This document shows, piece after piece, positions 15,860 through 23,368 of a DNA stretch of 39,274 nucleotides. The position numbers and the translations under genes were made by a program. The stretch is from an uncultured Eubacterium sp. (lineage in GTDB: Bacteria; Bacillota; Clostridia; Lachnospirales; Lachnospiraceae). The DNA is taken from assembly GCA_934317205.1 (NCBI GenBank), contig CAKREL010000010.1:1-39274 (forward strand). The letters are read 5' to 3'. The notes beneath the pieces are model-generated. The model saw only the letters and a list, made by a program, of their open reading frames with translations. It was not told the origin of the DNA and searched no databases. Position 1 is the stretch's first letter; each line of letters starts with the position of its first letter.

Positions 15860-15917
15860 AAACTCACTTTCTCCCTTCGTGAATATATATATATATGTAA
15901 TTTTAACTACATATCTC

Positions 15918-16268
15918 TTATAATTCCGGACGAACTACTAAAAGAATGCCGGCAATCGGATTGATCAGAAAAATTGTTGCAATCTTTAATCCCAGTCCGA
16001 TCGGCTGATTACTCTTCAGCTTTCGCATAATGACTACTGTCATCGGAATACACCAGCATAATGGAATAGCAAATAATGAAAGTGCCATCATGATCGTACC
16101 AAGAACCAAAAATACTTTGACAAGTGTGACATATGTCTGATCTGCAATTTTTCTTGTGGAACGTACAACCGTTCCTCCCTCATCTACTAAAGGTTGCTCT
16201 GGTGATGGTACCGGGTTTGTTATTCCACCACTAGTGGTAACATCATCGTCTAAATGAAATTTATCCAT
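15918..16268 (-). CDS. Membrane protein of unknown function next to the type VII locus
   Basis: The 116-residue protein has a polar, acidic N-terminal half (DDDVTTSGGITNPVPSPEQ) and two to three hydrophobic segments, VTLVKVFLVLGTIMMALSLFAIPLCWCIP and IGLGLKIATIFLINPIAGILLVV. This layout resembles small zinc-ribbon-less DUF4190-like or interferon-induced-TM-like proteins, but I do not recognise the family. A good promoter lies upstream at 16353-16381, so it may be expressed separately from the secretion genes. Confidence 0.7.
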   Translation of the reverse strand: MDKFHLDDDVTTSGGITNPVPSPEQPLVDEGGTVVRSTRKIADQTYVTLVKVFLVLGTIMMALSLFAIPLCWCIPMTVVIMRKLKSNQPIGLGLKIATIFLINPIAGILLVVRPEL

Positions 16269-16352
16269 ACTTCTTCACGCTCAGATTATCCCTGCAGGTT
16301 CTCTGAAAACTCCTCCCTGACTTTATAAGCCCTACTATTTTTTATAATATAT

Positions 16353-16381
16353 AGACTATCGTGAAGCCATAAGAATGTCAA
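16353..16381 (-). promoter_or_regulatory. Predicted promoter of the small membrane-protein pair
   Basis: On the minus strand a consensus TTGACA (16376-16381) and TAGTCT (16353-16358) are 17 bases apart; a TATAAT-like run follows. The transcript would start about 90 bases before the 116-residue gene. The 16269-16457 gap holds no other gene and no strong terminator after the EsaB-like gene. Confidence 0.6.
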
Positions 16382-16457
16382 GTCTGATTTTATCCAAGCA
16401 ATTACGCATGCAGGCACGGTCATCACCTGAAGACATGTGATGAACAAAACAGTAACG

Positions 16458-16709
16458 TCACATCATCATCAAAACATCCCCATTTTTTATCTCGTAATCA
16501 GCTGGTGTCTGATCATTGAACAAAACCAGTTGTTTGTTCTTTACGGATAAAATTTCACTGCCTGAAGAAACATACTCACCATTGGAAAGGTTCTCCACGG
16601 CCTGTGCTAAAAGTTGGGTAATATCCATGATCGGTAAGGATACTGGTATCTTGATATCATAACTGGTATCAATTGCCGGAACATATAATTTTATCAGTAT
16701 ATGATCCAT
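16458..16709 (-). CDS. esaB: EsaB/YukD-like ubiquitin-fold protein of type VII secretion
   Basis: The 83-residue protein reads as a small beta-grasp domain: LIKLYVPAIDTSYDIKIPVSLPI, a helix ITQLLAQAVENL, then KQLVLFNDQTPADYEIKNGDVLMMM. The ending NGDxLMxx is typical of YukD/EsaB proteins, which are regulatory or accessory parts of firmicute type VII secretion. It follows the WXG100-like gene by three bases and is the last gene of the compact cluster starting with the kinase. Confidence 0.8.
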   Translation of the reverse strand: MDHILIKLYVPAIDTSYDIKIPVSLPIMDITQLLAQAVENLSNGEYVSSGSEILSVKNKQLVLFNDQTPADYEIKNGDVLMMM

Positions 16710-16712
16710 TCC

Positions 16713-17048
16713 TTACTCATCACCTTCGATATTTAAGCCACTGGCTACACTTTTGGCATCTGCAATCGTTTCATCGATCACAGTTCCTGTAGCGCCCATA
16801 TCTCCCATTGCTTCCTGATAGATCATACGAACTCGATCTACTCTGTCTAATGCATTTTTGCAGGCTCTGACATATTTGGAAACCTGTTTATAGTATTCCA
16901 CACCCTGCTCATCATTCCATACTTGTTTGATTTTATTCTTATATCCTTCAAGTTCAGCCAAATGTGTTTTTAACTGTGCTGCATAACCTTCTAATGCAGT
17001 AATTTTTCTTTCATACTGCTGTCTTGTATATTTAATAATCATTGCCAT
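16713..17048 (-). CDS. WXG100-like small helical protein, likely type VII substrate or partner
   Basis: The 111-residue protein is two long helices with a central turn at QVWNDEQG, close to the WxG hairpin of ESX substrates (a W followed at a distance by G). The N-terminal helix ITALEGYAAQLKTHLAELEGYKNKI and a second helix with VRACKNALDRVDRVRMIY fit this fold. An AGGAG site precedes the ATG by about nine bases. It lies 29 bases downstream of the 103-residue WXG-like gene. Partner pairing of the two is likely but not shown. Confidence 0.72.
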   Translation of the reverse strand: MAMIIKYTRQQYERKITALEGYAAQLKTHLAELEGYKNKIKQVWNDEQGVEYYKQVSKYVRACKNALDRVDRVRMIYQEAMGDMGATGTVIDETIADAKSVASGLNIEGDE

Positions 17049-17077
17049 TTTTATTTTCTCCTATTATCCAGCTGCTT

Positions 17078-17389
17078 TTATAAACCAATTTTAGACTTAA
17101 AGTCATTAATCTTGTCACCAGTTTTACCAATCCAGTCTACAAATGCATTAATAATATTGTCAAGTGCACTGGTAACATGTTTAAATCCGTCCGCAAGATG
17201 TCCCCAGTTTTCTTCCAGAACCTTTCCGGTCTCCTCGATCAGCTTCATAATGGTATCATCTTCTGCCGGATCTGCAGCGCATAACTCTCCTACATTGTGC
17301 AGAATCTGCTCCACCTGTGCAAACTCGTTTTCAATATCAATTTTCAGCTGTTTTGCTTCTTCAATATCAATACTTGTAAAATCAGCCAT
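17078..17389 (-). CDS. WXG100-like protein, likely secreted substrate of the type VII system
   Basis: The 103-residue protein starts at MADFTS, after GGAGG with eight bases of spacing. It shows two helices separated by a turn at ENWGHLADGF, where the Trp-Gly pair stands for the WxG motif. The size, the position downstream of EssC and the all-helical content suit an EsxA-type substrate. The C-terminus ends DKINDFKSKIGL, without a clear YxxxD/E signal. It overlaps the end of the preceding 98-residue gene. Confidence 0.75.
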   Translation of the reverse strand: MADFTSIDIEEAKQLKIDIENEFAQVEQILHNVGELCAADPAEDDTIMKLIEETGKVLEENWGHLADGFKHVTSALDNIINAFVDWIGKTGDKINDFKSKIGL

Positions 17390-17678
17390 TTTCATTTCCT
17401 CCTTTTCCGTAATCTGCTGTTTCCTGCAAGATAACGCTAATTTCTTGTTGTAACTTTAAATAATCTGTTACCAGAGTATTTAAAAATTCTGTTCGATTAT
17501 TGATGCTTTCTTTCAGACGGTTCAATAAAGAGATCGTATCATCTAATCTCAATTGTTCCTGCTCTGCATGCATATGATATTCTTTCATTTCATCCAGTAA
17601 TTTTAAAAGGTCTCTTTTTTCCTGTTCAACAATTGCGACATGATGCTCGATACCTCTTAACTGAATCTCCAATTTCAT
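17382..17678 (-). CDS. Coiled-coil protein of the type VII locus
   Basis: The 98-residue product is almost all charged helix, with heptad-like runs IVEQEKRDLLKLLDEMKEYHMHAEQEQL and LLNRLKESINNRTEFLNTLVTDYLKLQQEI. This suggests a helical hairpin like ESX proteins, but without a WxG turn. It could be a chaperone or a partner of the WXG-like proteins. Its last codons overlap the start of the next gene, so the two are translationally coupled. Confidence 0.7.
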   Translation of the reverse strand: MKLEIQLRGIEHHVAIVEQEKRDLLKLLDEMKEYHMHAEQEQLRLDDTISLLNRLKESINNRTEFLNTLVTDYLKLQQEISVILQETADYGKGGNENG

Positions 17679-17710
17679 AACTTATGCACATTCCCCCTTC
17701 TCTCTACTGG

Positions 17711-17884
17711 TTAGTAAAGATTTCTTTTTATTTTTTGCAGTAAACGCTGTTCAGACTGAACCAACTCTCGATATGCATCATAGATATCACCTTTTAGATA
17801 TCTGTGCAACTGAACATAATCATTCTCTAACTGATCTGACAACGCATCACACTCATGTACCATTTTCAATAATTCTTCATTCAT
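17711..17884 (-). CDS. Small helical protein (57 residues) next to essC
   Basis: The reading frame from ATG at 17884, six bases after the essC stop, encodes MNEELLKMVHECDALSDQLENDYV and a C-terminal basic part RLLQKIKRNLY. Like its neighbours it is a charged helix, so it may be another small ESX-like partner or regulator. The tight spacing, the sense direction and the conserved style support it as a gene. It is too small for confident family assignment. Confidence 0.6.
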   Translation of the reverse strand: MNEELLKMVHECDALSDQLENDYVQLHRYLKGDIYDAYRELVQSEQRLLQKIKRNLY

Positions 17885-17889
17885 AGCTC

Positions 17890-20800
17890 TTATATAATCG
17901 GTTTATCATCCTCATGGATATATTTGGATTTTAACTTACCACATGGCATTTGCAAGGAATATAAGGAACCATTATATTTCATTACAAACTGGTTATACTG
18001 AATTTCTTTCTTCACATTATAGATTTCCGGTGGAAGCGGTGTGATAAGTCCCTGCTTGTCATATCGTCCACCAAACAGTAATACCACCTGTTCCTTAACT
18101 AACTGCTCATACACACTATTACCTTCTAATTGTATCGCATCTCCCGGTAAAAATCCAGCAATAATATACACATTACATCTCTTAGCAAGCTTAAATATGC
18201 TTTCCATCACGATTTCTCCGGCATCACCCAATGCTTTCAGGAAATCTGTAAAACGCTCGATCAGTAAAAGTACCGGTTCTGTTTCCTCTGCCAGATATGT
18301 ATGCGCTTCCAGAGCACTCCGCAGTGCTCCAGGATGAAGATGATTCTCTTTACAATAATCCATATAAATACTTCTTCGATCCTGCATTTCTGCCACAAAC
18401 ATATCGCAAAACTGCTGCAGGGATTCTTCTGTACATTCGATCACCTGTGTTTTATCATCGTCCTGCAGCTGCACAACACTCTGTGCAGAACGCTTTATAA
18501 CGTAACGCATCATTCTGTTTTTCTCAGATGCATACAGGAGATTATCAAACACCTCCGACACACCCAATTGATTTCCGAAATAAATCGGCAGCATCGAAAA
18601 CTGACGGAACGGCAATGCGATCGGTTTCGCTGTTTTCAGCACATAGCCCAATGGGATTCTTTCCTGCGGATACTGATCACAAAATGTCTGATATTTCTCC
18701 TCCGGATCAATATATGGCAGGCGTTTTGCCCAGGTTTCCCCGGTATTTCCTGCAGTTTCACTGATCGTCCTGCGATAAAAATCATAACGTGTATCATTGT
18801 CACTAAATGGCTCATACATCGCTGCCTGGAAATTCAGGGATACACCATCCACATTCAGAACACCTCTGCCGGCTATTTCCTCCGGAATGCACTGACATCT
18901 GCATCCCAATACTTCTTCATATTCATACTTGTCTTTTAACTGAAATGCAATGCGCCCACCAAGCTCCTGCTTGATCCTCATAGTAGCCTCATTTAAATGA
19001 TCGGTTGTAACGATATATCGAATACCATAATTCCATCCGGCTTTCAGATAATCTGCCAGATTATAATAATAATCTTCCCCGGCTTTTGTAACCTTCAGCC
19101 CGAATAAATTATCGATAAAAATTACGATCAATGGCATTTTCGGTGCATTCGGACTTGTGCAGGCTTCTTCATAGGTAGTCAGTTCACATTTTGCCAAAAT
19201 CTCTTTTCTCTCTGCGATGATTTCTTTCACAAGATCTGAGAAAAGCCCGATCTTATCCATACTTTCTTCATCAATTACCGCACCACAGTACGGAGATTTC
19301 CGATACATGGAAAATCCTCTTCCTACCGGATCCAATACATAATACTGTACCTGATATTCCTTATACTGCTTCATCAAAGACTGTAACATCGTATGGATCA
19401 TGGTTGTTTTTCCCGATCCGAGGCCACCTGCCATCCATACATTTCTGCAGGCGGTGAAATTAAACTTCCATGTCATCTGCTCCTGATGGGCAGGATCATC
19501 CAACAATCCAAGCGGAAGAATGATATCTCCAGCTGTCTCCTCCATTGCAAACTCTTTCACATCCATTTTCTTTGGCAATGGCTCTACCCACAATTGCCTT
19601 GGCACGATCTGCTCGCGTTTCGCAATTTCTGACAGATATGTAACAATCTCTGTCAACTGCGATTTTCCGGTATTGGCTGCTTTTACCTGCTTTCTCGTAG
19701 ACAGGATCGTCTGTCCGAGTTCATCAATAAACTGCACACTTTCATCTTTTTGTCGAACTACCGTATCCTGTGGCTGATAGAGTGCACCTGCCCACGCGGA
19801 CTGTCCCAGGGCAAAAAACTCATCATATCCAACCTGCAGATAAAAACGACCGGTATCTTTTAATTCTGCGGCCTCCGGACGCTTGAGCATATCCATACTG
19901 TCTGATTTATCCTGTACTTTTAAGCATACGCGGAATTTTGTATTACTTCGGATCTGGTCATTTACAACACCGGACGGTTTCTGAGTCGCCAGGATCAGAT
20001 GCACACCGAGGCTTCGTCCAATTCGCGCTGTACTGATCAGTTTTTCCATAAATTCCGGCTGCTGCTGCTTCATTTCCGCAAACTCATCTGCAATAATAAA
20101 CAGATGCGGCATTGGTTCTTCCACAATTTTATTCCGATACAGACTCTGGTAGCTATAAATATCAATGGAAGATTCCCCGGTAATACTTTTTACCTCGTTA
20201 AAAATCTTCTGACGTCTGGTCAGCTCACTTTCAATAGACATCAGAGAACGCTGGATCATTGCTCCATCCAGGTTTGTAATCGTTCCTACCAGATGCGGCA
20301 GCCGGATTCCTCTCTGTTTGTCCTCAAACGCACCGGCAAGTCCGCCTCCTTTATAATCGATCAGGAGAAATGACACTTCATACGGATGATAATTGATCGC
20401 AAGAGAAAGAATATACGTGATAATAAACTCACTCTTTCCTGATCCGGTCATACCGGCGATCAGACCATGAGGACCCTGGAATTTCTGATGCAGATCCAGT
20501 TCAAACAGGCTTCCATCTGTCGCAACGCCGATCGGTGTACTTAATGTTTTGACCGGATTGCTCGTTTTCCACCGCTGTAACGGATTCAGGTGCTCAATTT
20601 TTCCAACATTAAACATTTCCATAAATGTGATCATTTTCGGCAATGTATACGTACTGGTGATCAGTTTCAGATACATATTGGATATTTTATTCATTGCATC
20701 TTCTTCCACATTACCTGCACACGGATCAATATGGAAATGTACATCTTTTTTGTCCAACTCGTTAATATGTATAACAGAATGCTCCTCGCCGGAACCAAGT

Positions 20801-22548
20801 GCAAAAATCTTGGAGCAGTCTTTTGGTATATTATCAAAAATTGTAAGAATACCTACACCGAGATTCTGGTCATGCTTGATCACTTCTTTCAGGATCTCCA
20901 TGCTGTCATATATTTTTTTATCAAATGCAAGAACCATATAATACGGCCGGTCTTTCAAAAGTTTCTTCAGCTCCCGACCTCGTTTCATATCCTCGCTCAG
21001 CTCATTTTTCAGATATTCACTCAGCTGGAAGCCGTCTGTTGTATTGGTTGCCAGGAAACGCAACGTTCTCTGATCATCCCACACATGCGGCAGATAACGG
21101 ACATAACTTCCAAGCTCATCTAAATCCTCTTCTTCGGCCAGGATCAGCAATTTTACTTCATCATAACTGTGTGTCATGACAATCTGTGCGATCAGACGCT
21201 GCACAAATTCCATCCGCTTCTTTTTCGGACCTGAGACGCCGCAGACAGGATGTTCCAGGAAAGAATTCATGATCGGTACGTCTTCCAGTGCGATCGGCCG
21301 CTGGATCAACTCATACATTTTCTTTTCCAGCTCATCCTCATCCAGCATAAAACGTTCTTTCTGATAATTATACTCAGCCAAAATCGGCATATCTCCGTAA
21401 CCGATTCGGATATTCATAAAATCGTCATCTGTATTTCGCCGTTCCCACAGGCGCATTTTGCTGTCCGCGAAATCAAGTACATTGTTTACACCCGGATAAT
21501 TATATTTTAACACCTGTTCTTCGTTTACCTTTTCGAGCAGGATTTCCTTTTCTTTTTCCTGCAGATACTTGGAATACTTCTGCTGTCTGCGCTCCTCGTA
21601 TTCTTTCTTTTCTTTCTCTGTATACTTAGAATTCAGGATTGGAAATACCACAGATGAGATCATGGATGTGAAATTTCCCATCAGTAATGATTTTCCTGAA
21701 GTAACCATAGAACTTCCCATGCGGAGCAACAACGGGATTTTATCACCGTTTAACGACATCGGTGGTGCCTCAAATCGGATTTCCTGCGGTTCCATCGGCA
21801 TTCTTCTTCTCGGAGAACGGTTAAAAAATGTCTCCTGACGTTTTTCTTCACTGCTCTCACGTCCCGTCACCAGTTTCTCCGGAGAATCAACCAGATACAG
21901 GCAGGAATGATTCACACTGGTCCGCATATTCCCGTCACTGATCGCAAAATACTGATATCCTACGATAATCCTGAGTCCAAGAAAGAGGATGATATCTCCC
22001 GGTTCCAGCAATTTCTTGTTCATGCGCCGTCCATTAATATAAATAAACAGATCATCCTTACAATCACACAGCTCCCAGTTCATTCCTTTTTTTTGCAGTG
22101 CAAAAGAATAATCCGAAATAATACTATTATGATAAACAATATCGTTGTCAGAATTTTTTCCGACACGGATTTTCTCTGTACCCTGCACAAAATAATTATG
22201 ATATTTTAAACTATCCCGATTCGCATATTCGCAGTAGAAAAACTGAAATTTATCTCCTGTTTTTACCAATGTCATTGTCTTGTCTTTTAATGACAACTTG
22301 CGAAAGCTCTTATCCTTTATAAAAAAACTGCTGTCTTTTCCGGCATGGATCCGCCATTTCTCATCGGAACCTTCTATGTAGAGCAAATCCTCATTATGAT
22401 TGAAAAAATATTTACCTTCCGGATAAACCGGTAAACGGACGATTTCCGTTGTTTCCCCAAACAAATATGCATGAATACCTGTTGGCTCCTGCACTTCATA
22501 CAGGGACGTTTCCATATTTTCAAATGTATCTTCGAACATATCTCCCAT
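17890..22548 (-). CDS. essC: EssC-type FtsK/SpoIIIE ATPase of type VII secretion
   Basis: The 1552-residue protein is the motor of firmicute type VII secretion. Residues of about 120-200 form an FHA domain (IRVGKNSDNDIVY, NGRRMN). A weakly hydrophobic stretch near 271-305 (LLLRMGSSMVTSGKSLLMGNFTSMISSVVF) corresponds to the membrane region. The first ATPase domain has Walker A GMTGSGKSE at about 699-707, DYKGGGLAG and Walker B LFIIADEF at about 816-823. A second has GGLGSGKTT at about 1041-1049, and a third, degenerate one is at the C-terminus (VLLLIERFTDF). GGAG lies seven bases before the ATG, and the gene starts one base after the phosphatase stop. The FHA domain would bind a phosphothreonine made by the neighbouring kinase; this is inference. 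Confidence 0.93.
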   Translation of the reverse strand: MGDMFEDTFENMETSLYEVQEPTGIHAYLFGETTEIVRLPVYPEGKYFFNHNEDLLYIEGSDEKWRIHAGKDSSFFIKDKSFRKLSLKDKTMTLVKTGDKFQFFYCEYANRDSLKYHNYFVQGTEKIRVGKNSDNDIVYHNSIISDYSFALQKKGMNWELCDCKDDLFIYINGRRMNKKLLEPGDIILFLGLRIIVGYQYFAISDGNMRTSVNHSCLYLVDSPEKLVTGRESSEEKRQETFFNRSPRRRMPMEPQEIRFEAPPMSLNGDKIPLLLRMGSSMVTSGKSLLMGNFTSMISSVVFPILNSKYTEKEKKEYEERRQQKYSKYLQEKEKEILLEKVNEEQVLKYNYPGVNNVLDFADSKMRLWERRNTDDDFMNIRIGYGDMPILAEYNYQKERFMLDEDELEKKMYELIQRPIALEDVPIMNSFLEHPVCGVSGPKKKRMEFVQRLIAQIVMTHSYDEVKLLILAEEEDLDELGSYVRYLPHVWDDQRTLRFLATNTTDGFQLSEYLKNELSEDMKRGRELKKLLKDRPYYMVLAFDKKIYDSMEILKEVIKHDQNLGVGILTIFDNIPKDCSKIFALGSGEEHSVIHINELDKKDVHFHIDPCAGNVEEDAMNKISNMYLKLITSTYTLPKMITFMEMFNVGKIEHLNPLQRWKTSNPVKTLSTPIGVATDGSLFELDLHQKFQGPHGLIAGMTGSGKSEFIITYILSLAINYHPYEVSFLLIDYKGGGLAGAFEDKQRGIRLPHLVGTITNLDGAMIQRSLMSIESELTRRQKIFNEVKSITGESSIDIYSYQSLYRNKIVEEPMPHLFIIADEFAEMKQQQPEFMEKLISTARIGRSLGVHLILATQKPSGVVNDQIRSNTKFRVCLKVQDKSDSMDMLKRPEAAELKDTGRFYLQVGYDEFFALGQSAWAGALYQPQDTVVRQKDESVQFIDELGQTILSTRKQVKAANTGKSQLTEIVTYLSEIAKREQIVPRQLWVEPLPKKMDVKEFAMEETAGDIILPLGLLDDPAHQEQMTWKFNFTACRNVWMAGGLGSGKTTMIHTMLQSLMKQYKEYQVQYYVLDPVGRGFSMYRKSPYCGAVIDEESMDKIGLFSDLVKEIIAERKEILAKCELTTYEEACTSPNAPKMPLIVIFIDNLFGLKVTKAGEDYYYNLADYLKAGWNYGIRYIVTTDHLNEATMRIKQELGGRIAFQLKDKYEYEEVLGCRCQCIPEEIAGRGVLNVDGVSLNFQAAMYEPFSDNDTRYDFYRRTISETAGNTGETWAKRLPYIDPEEKYQTFCDQYPQERIPLGYVLKTAKPIALPFRQFSMLPIYFGNQLGVSEVFDNLLYASEKNRMMRYVIKRSAQSVVQLQDDDKTQVIECTEESLQQFCDMFVAEMQDRRSIYMDYCKENHLHPGALRSALEAHTYLAEETEPVLLLIERFTDFLKALGDAGEIVMESIFKLAKRCNVYIIAGFLPGDAIQLEGNSVYEQLVKEQVVLLFGGRYDKQGLITPLPPEIYNVKKEIQYNQFVMKYNGSLYSLQMPCGKLKSKYIHEDDKPII

Positions 22549-22549
22549 C

Positions 22550-23362
22550 TCATATCTCCTCTGCTTCCCGCTGTTGTTCCAGTTGCGAGATCCCTGCGCA
22601 GATCACAGTAATATTATCTCTGCCACCTGCTTCAAGTGCCAGCCGAACAAGTTCGGATGCACATCGTTTTCCATAACTGTTCAGACAGTTTTTTATCTCA
22701 GCTTCTCCCACCATATCGGTAAGACCGTCACTGCAAATAAGAAAAATATCCTTGTCCTGAAGTTCTACTGTATCGATGTAAGGCTGTATGACCAGATCAT
22801 CTTCTGTCATTCCAATATTTTGCAGCAAACGATACTTTTGCTTTTTATTCAGCACTTCTCCCATATGGAGCTGCTCGTACAATCGCCTCTCTGTATGCTC
22901 TTCGTAGATTGGATATAACATTCCGCCACGATATAAAAAAATCGGACTGTCTCCCACATTACAGATCAATGCGTTTTCATGAAAAATGATCATACTTGCC
23001 GTTGTACCCATGGACGCCTTACGTTGTTCTTCTTCCCGGCACACACGCTCATTTCCGATGCAACAGAGTGCTTTTGCATCTTCCTTTAGGTAACCGGCAT
23101 GAAGCCGGTATTGCTGACAGGTATCTGCCATGAGAAAAGACGCTCTCTCTCCATATGCTTCTCCACCCATGCCGTCAAAAACGCCAAACATTACAGGCTG
23201 TGTCATCTCAAGCTCCCGTCCAAACTCCAGACGGGATGCTCCCGTTTCATTCATCTGCCCTGCAAAAATAAAATTATCTTCATTTTGCACTCTGATCCTG
23301 CCTGCATCTGTGGCAACACAAGCATCTATTTTATACTTCCTTCTGCTCACGTTTTCCTGCAT
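22550..23362 (-). CDS. PP2C-type Ser/Thr protein phosphatase
   Basis: The 270-residue protein has all core PP2C motifs in order: ATDAGRIRVQNEDNF, VFDGMGGEAYG, GTTASMII, ICNVGDSPIFL, FLICSDGLTDM and GGRDNITVICAG. The aspartates that bind the metal pair are present. It sits between the kinase and essC genes, so it probably opposes the kinase. No membrane segment is visible. The ribosome site is weak: AAAGG directly abuts the ATG, and the kinase stop is six bases upstream, so translation may be coupled. Confidence 0.92.
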   Translation of the reverse strand: MQENVSRRKYKIDACVATDAGRIRVQNEDNFIFAGQMNETGASRLEFGRELEMTQPVMFGVFDGMGGEAYGERASFLMADTCQQYRLHAGYLKEDAKALCCIGNERVCREEEQRKASMGTTASMIIFHENALICNVGDSPIFLYRGGMLYPIYEEHTERRLYEQLHMGEVLNKKQKYRLLQNIGMTEDDLVIQPYIDTVELQDKDIFLICSDGLTDMVGEAEIKNCLNSYGKRCASELVRLALEAGGRDNITVICAGISQLEQQREAEEI

Positions 23363-23368
23363 CCTTTA

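Noticed and set aside
16269..16457. Terminator after the EsaB-like gene
   Set aside because: Only a 6-bp stem (CATCAC/GTGATG) without a T-run is seen.
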